Positions 45,881 to 54,746 of a stretch of DNA of 64,000 nt are shown here, piece by piece. The translations under genes and the position numbers were made by a program. Position 1 is the first letter of the stretch; the number at the start of each line of letters is the position of its first letter. Below the pieces are notes generated by a model. The model worked only from the letters and a program-made list of their open reading frames with translations. It was not told the origin of the DNA and ran no database searches. This DNA comes from Verrucomicrobiota bacterium (GTDB lineage: Bacteria; Verrucomicrobiota; Verrucomicrobiia; Opitutales; Opitutaceae): the NCBI GenBank assembly GCA_016721945.1, contig JADKHC010000024.1, positions 1 to 64,000 on the forward strand, given 5' to 3'.

Positions 45881-48004
45881 ATGAAGTTCCCCGCCCTGCT
45901 CCGCTGCCTACCGCTCCTCTTTATCGCCATCGCCTCCCACGCCCGCGCCGAGGACGGCTACCGCCTCTGGCTACGCTACGAGCTCGTCGCCGACGAACCA
46001 CTGCGCACCGCCTATTCGCAAGCCATAAACCGGGTCGTACTCGCCACCGCAAACGGCACCGAATCGCCAACAACCACCGCCGCCCGGACCGAACTCGTCG
46101 CCGGCCTGCGCGGATTGCTCGGCCGCGAAATCGCCGTCGACTTAACCAAATCGACCGCCCCAACTTTGCCCGGCGGCGACGACGCCTACGCACTCCGACT
46201 GGAACGAGGAAAACCCTCTCAAGTAGTCATCACAGCCAACCGCGACATCGGCGTGCTCTACGGCGCGTTTGCGTTACTCCGCCAGATTCAAACCGCCCGT
46301 CCGGTCGCACAGCTCGATCACCTAAGCGACGCACCGCGCATCAAGCGCCGTCTCCTTAACCATTGGGACAACCTAAACCGTTTCGTCGAACGCGGTGCCG
46401 CCGGCTTTTCGTTGTGGAACTGGTTTACCTTGCCCGAGGTGATCGACCCGCGCTACACCGACTACGCCCGCGCCTGCGCCTCGATCGGTCTCAATGGTAC
46501 CGTCCTCACCAACGTCAACGCCAACGCCACGGTCCTAACCACGCCGTACCTAGAAAAAGTCGCTGCCCTCGCAAATGTTTTCCGCCCTTACGGTGTCCGC
46601 GTTTATCTGACCGCGCGTTTCAGTTCGCCGAAGGAGATCGGCGGGCTCCCCACCGCCGACCCACTCGATCCCGCCGTGCAAGCGTGGTGGAAAACCAAGA
46701 CCGCCGAGATCTACCGCTACGTGCCCGACTTCGGCGGCTTCCTCGTGAAAGCCAACTCCGAAGGCCAGCCCGGTCCGCAAGACTATGGCCGCACGCACGC
46801 TGACGGCGCGAACACGCTCGCCGACGCCCTCGCGCCCCACGGCGGCGTGGTGATCTGGCGCGCGTTCGTTTACAGCCACGAAGCTCCTGACGACCGCGCG
46901 AAGCAAGCGGTGACCGAGTTCGGGCCACTCGACGGCAAGTTCCGTGCAAACGTATTTGTGCAGGTGAAAAACGGCGCGATCGACTTCATGCCGCGCGAGC
47001 CATTTCACCCGCTCTTCGGCGCGATGCCACGCACTCCGCTCGCTCCAGAGTTGCAGATCGCCCAGGAATATCTCGGCGGCTCGACGCAACTCGCGTTCCT
47101 CGCTCCAATGTGGAAAGAGACTCTCGACGCCGACACCTTCTGCGCCGGTGCCGGATCGACCGTCGCCCACGTGATCGACGGCAGCGTGGATCGCCACAGC
47201 GACTCCGCCATCGCTGGCGTGGCCAACACCGGCACAGATCGCAACTGGACCGGCCACCCGCTTGCCGCAGCCAATTGGTTCGCCTTCGGCCGCCTCGCTT
47301 GGGATCACTCGCTCACCTCCGCCGCCATCGCCGAAGAGTGGACCCGCATGACGTTCTCGAATGAGACCGCCGTCATCCATCCGATCACCGAGATGTTGCT
47401 CGCCTCACGCGAGACGGTCGTGAACTACTCCATGCCACTCGGCCTGCACCACATCATGGCTGAAGGCCACCATTACGGGCCGGGCCCGTGGGTAGCCGAA
47501 GCCGGCCGCGCCGACTGGACTTCCGTCTACTATCACCGCGCCGATGCAAACGGCCTTGGCTTCGATCGAACCGCCACTGGCTCAAATGCCATCAGTCAAT
47601 ACCATCCCGAAGTAGCCAAAATCTTCGGCGACCCGAAACTCTGCCCCGAAAAATATCTGCTCTGGTTCCACCATGTGCCGTGGGATCGCCCGCTCGCTTC
47701 CGGCCGTCCGCTCTGGGACGAGATCGCACTGCACTATCAAGCTGGCGTCGACGAGGTGCGTGCGTGGCAAAAAAGCTGGAACGCGCTCGCTGGCCATATC
47801 GATAACGAACGTCTCACGCACGTCGCCGCACTCCTAAAACGCCAGGAGAGCGACGCCTGTTTCTGGCGCGATGGCTGCCTGCTTTATTTCCAGACATTTT
47901 CGAAACGCCCACTACCCGCTGGCGTCGAACCAGCGTATCAACCACTCGAATACTACCGTGACTTCCGCCTGCGCTATTATCCCGGAAACCCTGGAGAAAA
48001 ATAG
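45881..48004 (+). CDS. GH67 alpha-glucuronidase
   Basis: Started at the ATG at 45881 with a signal peptide (FPALLRCLPLLFIAIASHARA); a longer in-frame extension runs antiparallel through the GH8 end and is not coding. The 707-residue protein shows the GH67 N-terminal domain (EDGYRLWLRYELV), the barrel with KANSEGQPGPQDYGR carrying the acid/base Glu, and the C-terminal domain with WFHHVPWDRPL. It removes 4-O-methylglucuronic acid from the terminal xylose of aldouronic acids and acts late in glucuronoxylan breakdown. The signal peptide is notable because many GH67 enzymes are cytoplasmic; here the activity may be periplasmic. Confidence 0.93.
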   Translation: MKFPALLRCLPLLFIAIASHARAEDGYRLWLRYELVADEPLRTAYSQAINRVVLATANGTESPTTTAARTELVAGLRGLLGREIAVDLTKSTAPTLPGGDDAYALRLERGKPSQVVITANRDIGVLYGAFALLRQIQTARPVAQLDHLSDAPRIKRRLLNHWDNLNRFVERGAAGFSLWNWFTLPEVIDPRYTDYARACASIGLNGTVLTNVNANATVLTTPYLEKVAALANVFRPYGVRVYLTARFSSPKEIGGLPTADPLDPAVQAWWKTKTAEIYRYVPDFGGFLVKANSEGQPGPQDYGRTHADGANTLADALAPHGGVVIWRAFVYSHEAPDDRAKQAVTEFGPLDGKFRANVFVQVKNGAIDFMPREPFHPLFGAMPRTPLAPELQIAQEYLGGSTQLAFLAPMWKETLDADTFCAGAGSTVAHVIDGSVDRHSDSAIAGVANTGTDRNWTGHPLAAANWFAFGRLAWDHSLTSAAIAEEWTRMTFSNETAVIHPITEMLLASRETVVNYSMPLGLHHIMAEGHHYGPGPWVAEAGRADWTSVYYHRADANGLGFDRTATGSNAISQYHPEVAKIFGDPKLCPEKYLLWFHHVPWDRPLASGRPLWDEIALHYQAGVDEVRAWQKSWNALAGHIDNERLTHVAALLKRQESDACFWRDGCLLYFQTFSKRPLPAGVEPAYQPLEYYRDFRLRYYPGNPGEK

Positions 48005-48036
48005 AACGGTTCCACGCACAAACTGAATTAACTTCC

Positions 48037-49980
48037 ATGAAACGCCTCCTCCTCACCACGCTCCTCGCATTCTTCTTCAGCGTTAGCTTGTTCGCCGCCG
48101 ATGTGGCGACGCTGCCCTTCGTCAGCCCGATGTTCGGAGAACATATGGTGCTCCAACGCGGCAAACCGAATCGCGTCTGGGGATGGACGAAGCCCGGCAC
48201 CGAGGTGCGCGTGGAGATCGCCGGTCAAAAAGCAAAAGCAGTCGCCGCCGCTGACGGCCGCTGGGAAGCCGAGTTCACCCCGCCGCCCGTCGGCGGCCCT
48301 TACGTTCTGAAAATCGACGGCCCGCAGCATGTTGAGTTCGGCGATATTCTTGTCGGTGACGTCTGGTTGTGCGGCGGCCAGTCAAACATGGAGTTCGGCC
48401 TCGCCCGCGCACGCGACGGCGCAGCAGAAGCACAGAAGGCCAACCATCCCGGCATTCGTCTTTTCCGCGTAGCCTCAAAAACCGCGTATGGTGCCGCCAA
48501 AGTGCCGCAGGGAAAGTGGCAATTGTGTGTGCCCGAGAGCTTCACCAACGGCGGTGGATTTTCCGCCGTCGCCTACTATTTTGGCCGCAAAGTTAACGCC
48601 GAGACAGGCATACCCATTGGACTGATTCAAGACGCCGTCGGCGGCACCCCCGCAGAAGCGTGGATGAACCCCGACACGCTGCGCAAGATGCCCGAGTTTC
48701 AACCTGCACTGATCGAAATCGAACGCCTAAAAGCACGCGGCGGCGAAGAGTACGGCAACTACGTCAGCCACTGGTACGACGAGTATGACCGCGGCCAGTC
48801 GGAAAGTTGGGGCAACGAAAAATTCGACGACTCCAAGTGGAAAAACACCTCGCTTAAAAGCGGCTTTGCCGACCTCGGTGTACCCGAGACTGTCGCAGTC
48901 TGCTGGTTCCGCCGCGAGATCGTTTTGCCCGATCCACTTCCCGCCGGTGTCGCCAAGATTCTCCTCGGCGTGGTCGAGCGCATGGACACCGTTTTCATCA
49001 ACGGCCACTGGATCGGCGCGAGCGCATGGGTCGAAAACCCCCGCGCCTACCCGATTGGCGCCGATGTGCTCCGCCCCGGCAAAAACCAGCTCACGATCCG
49101 CGTCCTAAAAACCAAACCCGACGGCGGCTTTACCAACACACCCGCTGACCTGAAAATAGTGCTTGGCGATGGTTCCCCTGTCGCGCTCGAAGGCAGCTGG
49201 AAGGGCACTGTCAGTGTCGATGCCCGCGCCCCACACCCGCTGCCACTCGGTTACGAGAATTATCCGACGATGCCGATTGTCTTGTTCCAGGGCATGATTC
49301 GTCCCGTGGCCCCGCTCGCGCTCACCGGCGCGCTCTGGTACCAAGGCGAAGCAAACCAATTAAAACCGCTACAATATCAAACCCTGCTTCCGGCGATGAT
49401 CGCCGACTGGCGCGCGCTCTTCGCCCAAGGCGATTTCCCATTCTACATCGTCAGCCTGCCCGCCTTCACCCCCCGCCAAGCCGAACCAGCGTCAACCGGC
49501 GATGGCTGGACCCAGATTCGCGAAGCGCAGGCGCTCACCGCGCGCAGCGTGGCGAACTCCGGCCTCGCCATCACCGTCGACACCGGCGACGCCGCCGACA
49601 TCCACCCGACGGAAAAAATTCCCGTCGGAGAACGCCTGGCACTGCTCGCGCTAAAGAACACCTACGGCAAAGCGGTCGTCTGTGCCGGCCCGACCTTTGC
49701 GAAACTGGAACCATTACCCGGCGCGTTGCGTATCCATTTTTCAAACACTGATGGCGGGCTCGTCGTAAAGGGTGAAAAACTCGGCGAGTTCGCGGTCGCC
49801 GGTGCCGATAAAGTCTGGCGCTGGGCCGATGCCCGCCTCGAGGGCAAAACAATCGTCGTCTCCTCGCCCCAAGTGCCTAACCCCGTCGCTGTCCGCTACG
49901 CCTGGCAGGCCAACCCGCTCGCCACACTCTTCAACGGCGCAGGCCTGCCAGCCGAACCATTCCGGACCGATAATTGGTGA
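48037..49980 (+). CDS. SGNH-family carbohydrate esterase (sialate O-acetylesterase-like)
   Basis: The 647-residue protein has a signal peptide (KRLLLTTLLAFFFSVSLFAA) and an SGNH hydrolase in two segments: the nucleophile Ser in VWLCGGQSNMEFGL (about residue 117), and the catalytic Asp-His in DIHPTEKIPVGERLALLAL near the C-terminus. A beta-rich insertion (GNEKFDDSKWKN) lies between them, as in sialate O-acetylesterases and acetylxylan esterases of the CE20-like type. In this locus it most likely removes acetyl groups from xylan. Sialic acid as substrate is unlikely here but cannot be excluded from sequence. Confidence 0.85.
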   Translation: MKRLLLTTLLAFFFSVSLFAADVATLPFVSPMFGEHMVLQRGKPNRVWGWTKPGTEVRVEIAGQKAKAVAAADGRWEAEFTPPPVGGPYVLKIDGPQHVEFGDILVGDVWLCGGQSNMEFGLARARDGAAEAQKANHPGIRLFRVASKTAYGAAKVPQGKWQLCVPESFTNGGGFSAVAYYFGRKVNAETGIPIGLIQDAVGGTPAEAWMNPDTLRKMPEFQPALIEIERLKARGGEEYGNYVSHWYDEYDRGQSESWGNEKFDDSKWKNTSLKSGFADLGVPETVAVCWFRREIVLPDPLPAGVAKILLGVVERMDTVFINGHWIGASAWVENPRAYPIGADVLRPGKNQLTIRVLKTKPDGGFTNTPADLKIVLGDGSPVALEGSWKGTVSVDARAPHPLPLGYENYPTMPIVLFQGMIRPVAPLALTGALWYQGEANQLKPLQYQTLLPAMIADWRALFAQGDFPFYIVSLPAFTPRQAEPASTGDGWTQIREAQALTARSVANSGLAITVDTGDAADIHPTEKIPVGERLALLALKNTYGKAVVCAGPTFAKLEPLPGALRIHFSNTDGGLVVKGEKLGEFAVAGADKVWRWADARLEGKTIVVSSPQVPNPVAVRYAWQANPLATLFNGAGLPAEPFRTDNW

Positions 49981-50058
49981 CCCTATCATGGCGTGTTTCC
50001 GTCCACGCTCTCTGATAGGAATCACCTCCTTCCGCAGCTCTTTTCGTCCCCATCACCA

Positions 50059-51699
50059 ATGCTTAACGCCGCCGCCTCTTCCACTGCTGTGCATTTCGAC
50101 TGGTTCGAGTACACCGGACGAGACGATAGTTTATCCGCGCCATTGCCTACCGGAAATTTCCGCAACCCGATACTCACCGGCTTCTATCCCGACCCGGCGA
50201 TCTGCCGCGTGGGCGACGACTTCTATCTAGTCACGTCCACGTTCGCATATTTTCCCGGCATCCCGATTTTTCACAGCCGTGATTTGGTGAACTGGACGCA
50301 GCTTGGCAATATCATCGACCGGCCGACGCAGTTGAGTCTCGACGGTCACCGCATCACGCGCGGCCTCTTCGCGCCCACGATCAAGTACCATGACGGCATT
50401 TTTTATGTTGTCTGCACGCTGGTCGACGGTTGCGGCAACTTCCTCGTCACCGCAACCAATCCCGCAGGACCGTGGTCGGATCCCGAATGGTTCGGTTTTG
50501 AAGGCTTCGACCCAGCGCTGTTTTTCGATAACGACGGACGAGCCTGGATGGTCAACAATGGCAACCCGCCCGATGACAAACCGCTCTACGAAGGTCACCG
50601 CGCGATCTGGATTCAGGAGTTTGATCTCGCCACGCTGAAACTCGTCGGCCCGCGCTCGATCATCGTCAATGGCGGCGTCGATCTCAGCCAAAAGCCCATA
50701 TGGATCGAGGGGCCGCACCTTTTCAAGCGCAACGGCTGGTACTACCTGTGCTGCGCCGAAGGCGGCACGAGCACGAACCATTCACAAGTCATCTTGCGTA
50801 GCAAATCGCCGACCGGGCCATTTGTGCCTTGGGAAAACAATCCCATTCTCACGCAACGCGACCTCGATGGCAACGCCCCCGGAGCCGTCACCGCCACCGG
50901 ACACGCTAACCTCATCGAAGGACCCGATGGCAACTGGTGGGCGGTGTTCCTCGCCTGTCGCCCATTTGCCCAGGGACACCAGATGACGGGACGCGAAACC
51001 TTCCTGTTGCCGATGAAATGGACCAATGACGGCTGGCCGCTAATTTTGCCCAAAGGCGAACGCGTACCGATCACATTACCAGCACCAAAAGTCGCCGCCG
51101 CAAGCCGGGCCCCCGTGCCGACCACCGGCAATTTTACCTGGCGCGATGACTTCGATTCCGGCGCCGATCACCCCGGACCACTGTGGTTGATGGCGCGCAC
51201 GCCGCACGAAATGTGGTGGAGCCTAACCAAACCCAAAGGCTCTCTCAGCCTGACACCACGAGCAGATACGCTCTCCGGCACGGGCAATCCCTCGTTTTTC
51301 GGTCGTCGCCTTCAACACGCAAAGTTTGAGACCACAACTGCACTCAGCGTTCCTCCAACCAACGGTGCTTCTGCGGGACTCGTCGCCTTTCAAAGCGAAG
51401 AACACCACTACTACTTGGGCGTGAAGCACGCCGACGATGGGCTGACCATTTTCTTAGAGCGCTTCAATGGTTCGTCTGCCGAGATCGTCGCGCAGACCAC
51501 GGTTCCTGGAGTAAAGGGACTCGAACTTCGTCTGCGTGGTAACGAGCTCGCTGGCGAATTCAGTTTCAAGCCCCATGAAGGAAAATGGCAGACGTTGATC
51601 GCCAACGTCGACCTCACCGCCATCACGACCAAGGCAGCTGGCGACGGCATGCACTTCACCGGTGCAGTCGTAGGCGTACATGCCCGTCTCGAACCGTGA
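50059..51699 (+). CDS. GH43 beta-xylosidase/arabinofuranosidase
   Basis: Started at the ATG at 50059 (546 residues); upstream sequence in the same frame is not family-like. There is no signal peptide, so it should be cytoplasmic. The five-bladed beta-propeller holds the three acids of GH43: Asp in GFYPDPAICRVGDD, Asp in GFDPALFFDNDG, and Glu in IEGPHLFKRNGWYY. After about residue 360 comes a beta-sandwich domain (FTWRDDFDSGADHPGPLWLMART) typical of GH43 xylosidases. It would release xylose or arabinose from imported oligomers. Subfamily was not assigned. Confidence 0.93.
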   Translation: MLNAAASSTAVHFDWFEYTGRDDSLSAPLPTGNFRNPILTGFYPDPAICRVGDDFYLVTSTFAYFPGIPIFHSRDLVNWTQLGNIIDRPTQLSLDGHRITRGLFAPTIKYHDGIFYVVCTLVDGCGNFLVTATNPAGPWSDPEWFGFEGFDPALFFDNDGRAWMVNNGNPPDDKPLYEGHRAIWIQEFDLATLKLVGPRSIIVNGGVDLSQKPIWIEGPHLFKRNGWYYLCCAEGGTSTNHSQVILRSKSPTGPFVPWENNPILTQRDLDGNAPGAVTATGHANLIEGPDGNWWAVFLACRPFAQGHQMTGRETFLLPMKWTNDGWPLILPKGERVPITLPAPKVAAASRAPVPTTGNFTWRDDFDSGADHPGPLWLMARTPHEMWWSLTKPKGSLSLTPRADTLSGTGNPSFFGRRLQHAKFETTTALSVPPTNGASAGLVAFQSEEHHYYLGVKHADDGLTIFLERFNGSSAEIVAQTTVPGVKGLELRLRGNELAGEFSFKPHEGKWQTLIANVDLTAITTKAAGDGMHFTGAVVGVHARLEP

Positions 51700-52112
51700 G
51701 CCAGAACCAATATCGACGCCAAAAAAGATTAAGGTTCGAGCAAGGCCGTATGCGCCTACTTTTGGTGTGTTGGTGTGAGAAATGGCCTTAGCTATATTTG
51801 CTGGTTCAGCATTGGGCTTCTCGGGATGGCGGTTTACATGACTGTCCTGTAAACCTCAGCTTGCGAAAAACAAGCGGACTCGCCGATGGTGAGATCAGGC
51901 TAACTTACCCCCTTTCTTTAGTATTCTATTAAGGAGTTAATCTTGGCGTTTTCGTAGGGACTTTGCCCGCACGGGCGATGTGCATGCGTCCTTTCGAAGA
52001 GGAACTTTAAATCTATACCGAACCTTCAGCTCCCAGGCTGAAGCTATTACCCCTTTTCGTCGGCGCAACCGGCGGAGCTGAACAGAAAGTAACGACAAAA
52101 CGTTAGAACTGT
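51700..52112 (+). other. Leader region of the TonB receptor gene with several hairpins
   Basis: This 413 bp lies between the GH43 gene and the receptor start at 52113. Two good hairpins are visible: GCCCGCACGGGC at 51965-51976, and TTCAGC...GCTGAA around 52024-52043. A promoter is expected, but I could not fix its boxes. No riboswitch class is recognisable. Confidence 0.4.
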
Positions 52113-54602
52113 ATGCATAAAAACCACACCCTAAAGACCAGACACGGAAAGAAGTCCGCACTTCTTCTGTGTTCTGTACTCGCGGCGGGGCTCTCAGCCC
52201 AGACCGCTCCGGAATCGAAACCGGCGGATGACACCGTCATTGAACTGTCGCCCTTCGCGGTGACCACAGAGAAAGACGTCGGCTACAAGGCATCAAACTC
52301 CATCGGCGGTACGCGTTCAAACACGCCCATTAAGGACATCGCACTGAATATTCAGGTCTTCACAAAAGATCTGCAGAACGATCTCCTTACCGCTGACCAG
52401 ACCCAACTTTCGCGGTACAACGCCGCATTAGTCAACGGTGGCGCCTCCGATACCAACCGCGATATATCGACAGGATATAATTCATTCCTTTTCCGCGGAT
52501 TCATTCAAAACTGGGGCTTGCGCGATGGCGTTCGTGAATACGATACGGTCGACTCCCAGGGTATCGCACGGGTCGAAGTGGTGAAAGGACCCGCTGCTGC
52601 GTTGTACGGATTGTCGTACGCAGGCGGCGTCGTAAACACCATCACGAAGACAGCCGACATGACCAAGAACTTCGCCGAGCTGCGTGTCACTGCGAACGAC
52701 CAAGGTGGCCAGCGTGCAACGGCTGACTTGAACTACCGGGGTAAAATCGGAACGACTAATATAAAAGGCGCCATCCGCTATAACGGCGCAGGCGCGTTAA
52801 CCCAGGACGCGCGCGAGCACTCCAAGGGAAAAACGAGGTTCAATCAAATTAACTGCACGCTTCAGCCGCTCGAGGGGACGGAAATACAACTACTTGTATC
52901 GAACGGTTGGGTACAAAAGCCCAACGACCTCGGTTACTACTCGTTGACTCCAACCAACGCCGCCACCTATGGAGCCAGCGTTGTCGGCATCGGCGCCCAG
53001 AAACCCCTTCAGGTCGTCCATCCGGAGATTCCTTGGACATGGAACTGGGCTGATACCACCAACGTCGTATCAACGGGTACAAACATGTACAAGTTGACCT
53101 TTAACCAGGCGGTTGGGGAAAACCTACATTTCACCGCCTATTTCCAGAACAACAGCCGCTTGAACGTTGCTGGTTATGGTTGGGATGATAACGGTAACAG
53201 CCAAAACGGCTCTGGTTGGGATGTCGGCGGCCGGTATATACAGTCTGGCTGGATCGTGAACACTGCCGGGGATCAGGTCATTCGTAAGGTCTATCACTAC
53301 CGCGATTGGAAGGATGACGACCACGCCCAAGGCATCACCGGTGTGTATAAACTCCAAACAGGTCCGATCAATAACACATTCACCGCTGGCTGGGCACATT
53401 GGGATGAACGGTTTACTTCGCACAAATACCACACGAGGGATGCCGTGGACTACAAGTATTGGGAGCTCCCGCTCCGTTCAGGTATAAGCACTGCATCCCC
53501 CGGAGCCCCAAACGATTATTATCTCGTCGTCCCGGGAGGCAATCGTGAGCACAACCAAAACAGTTACTATTTTGGCACTTGGCAGATGGCTGCGATCGAC
53601 AATCGCCTGAAGGTAAATCTCGCCATCAATCACACCCAAATCACAAACCTGATCTGGGATGATGTGGACACCACCGTGGACTATTCCAATAAGGTAGATA
53701 TATCGAAGAACTCTCCGATGGTCGGAGTAATGTTCGATATTACAAAGGAAGTGTCCTTATTCTACGTACACTCGACATCCCTCTTCCCAACAACCGACAA
53801 AAATGATTTCTGGAAACAAATGCCCTCCGAAGTCGGAAAGAGCAATGAAGTGGGCGTCAAGGTCGAGCTGTTAAATGGCAAGATCTCCGGAACCCTAAGT
53901 TATTATAAGATCAAGAAGACGGGTGGCGGTGTGCGTGACTCTCACGCGGACAACAGAAACAAGCTAGACTGGGATCAATATAGAGCCAACGATGCTGTAC
54001 AATACAGTAACGAATGGTATACTATCGATCAGAAGGGATGGTCTCATAACCGCGACGAGATCACCACGGCCGATGGTAAAACGGGAGCTTTGGGTGACCT
54101 CGTGCCAGCGGAATTGGAGTCGAAGGGCTTCGAAGCCGACCTCGTGTTTCAGCCGCTAAAGACCCTCCAGCTTGTCGTTAGCTATGCCCATAACACCGAA
54201 GAATCGACAAAGGGCGCCACGATGGGCCAGACCAACGGCGGGCATGTGAAGGATCAGGTGGCCGGCCTCGTCAAATATACTTTCGACGAAGGTTCGGTGA
54301 AAGGTCTCTATATCGGAACGGGTTATCAGTACACCGGCAAATCGGTGGCTGATTATCAAACCGTCAACGGCGAGACGGTCTGCCGTTATTACCCGAAGGT
54401 CTTCTACCTAGAAGCATTCGTTGGTTACGGATTCAAGGCCTATGGGGTTAATCACAACATCCAATTCAATGTGAAGAACTTGACCAAGGCTGCCGATTAC
54501 TTCGGCTGGCAAGACGCTTCGAGCGCCACGGCTCTCTCGACAGAGCCGTACAAGGTACCGACGTACGCATTATATAGCTTATCTTACGGTATCAGCTTCT
54601 AA
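52113..54602 (+). CDS. TonB-dependent outer-membrane receptor of the xylan locus
   Basis: The 829-residue protein has a Sec signal (KKSALLLCSVLAAGLSAQ), a TonB-box-like VIELSPFAVTT, a plug domain (SNTPIKDIALNIQVFTKDLQND, VEVVKGPAAALYGLSYAGGVVN) and a beta barrel that ends with the aromatic YSLSYGISF, typical for outer-membrane insertion. It lacks a carboxypeptidase-like N-terminal domain, unlike the broken receptor at 36446. It probably takes up xylo- or aldouronic-oligosaccharides in a TonB-dependent way. The substrate is inferred from neighbours. Confidence 0.92.
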   Translation: MHKNHTLKTRHGKKSALLLCSVLAAGLSAQTAPESKPADDTVIELSPFAVTTEKDVGYKASNSIGGTRSNTPIKDIALNIQVFTKDLQNDLLTADQTQLSRYNAALVNGGASDTNRDISTGYNSFLFRGFIQNWGLRDGVREYDTVDSQGIARVEVVKGPAAALYGLSYAGGVVNTITKTADMTKNFAELRVTANDQGGQRATADLNYRGKIGTTNIKGAIRYNGAGALTQDAREHSKGKTRFNQINCTLQPLEGTEIQLLVSNGWVQKPNDLGYYSLTPTNAATYGASVVGIGAQKPLQVVHPEIPWTWNWADTTNVVSTGTNMYKLTFNQAVGENLHFTAYFQNNSRLNVAGYGWDDNGNSQNGSGWDVGGRYIQSGWIVNTAGDQVIRKVYHYRDWKDDDHAQGITGVYKLQTGPINNTFTAGWAHWDERFTSHKYHTRDAVDYKYWELPLRSGISTASPGAPNDYYLVVPGGNREHNQNSYYFGTWQMAAIDNRLKVNLAINHTQITNLIWDDVDTTVDYSNKVDISKNSPMVGVMFDITKEVSLFYVHSTSLFPTTDKNDFWKQMPSEVGKSNEVGVKVELLNGKISGTLSYYKIKKTGGGVRDSHADNRNKLDWDQYRANDAVQYSNEWYTIDQKGWSHNRDEITTADGKTGALGDLVPAELESKGFEADLVFQPLKTLQLVVSYAHNTEESTKGATMGQTNGGHVKDQVAGLVKYTFDEGSVKGLYIGTGYQYTGKSVADYQTVNGETVCRYYPKVFYLEAFVGYGFKAYGVNHNIQFNVKNLTKAADYFGWQDASSATALSTEPYKVPTYALYSLSYGISF

Positions 54603-54633
54603 CAAGCTGAGCTGTGGCTGGTGTTTGTGTTGA

Positions 54634-54663
54634 AGGGGCGCGGCAAAACCGCGCCCCTTTTTC
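54634..54663 (+). terminator. Rho-independent terminator after the TonB receptor
   Basis: AAGGGGCGCGG (54634-54644) pairs with CCGCGCCCCTT (54650-54660) around CAAAA and is followed by TTT. A strong stop 32 bp after the stop codon, between two converging genes. Confidence 0.9.
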
Positions 54664-54746
54664 GTGGAGTCACAGATAGTCGCGATATACCTTAATTCAT
54701 CCATGGCGAAGAATGTATCGCACGCACGCTAACCTATCGCGATCGC

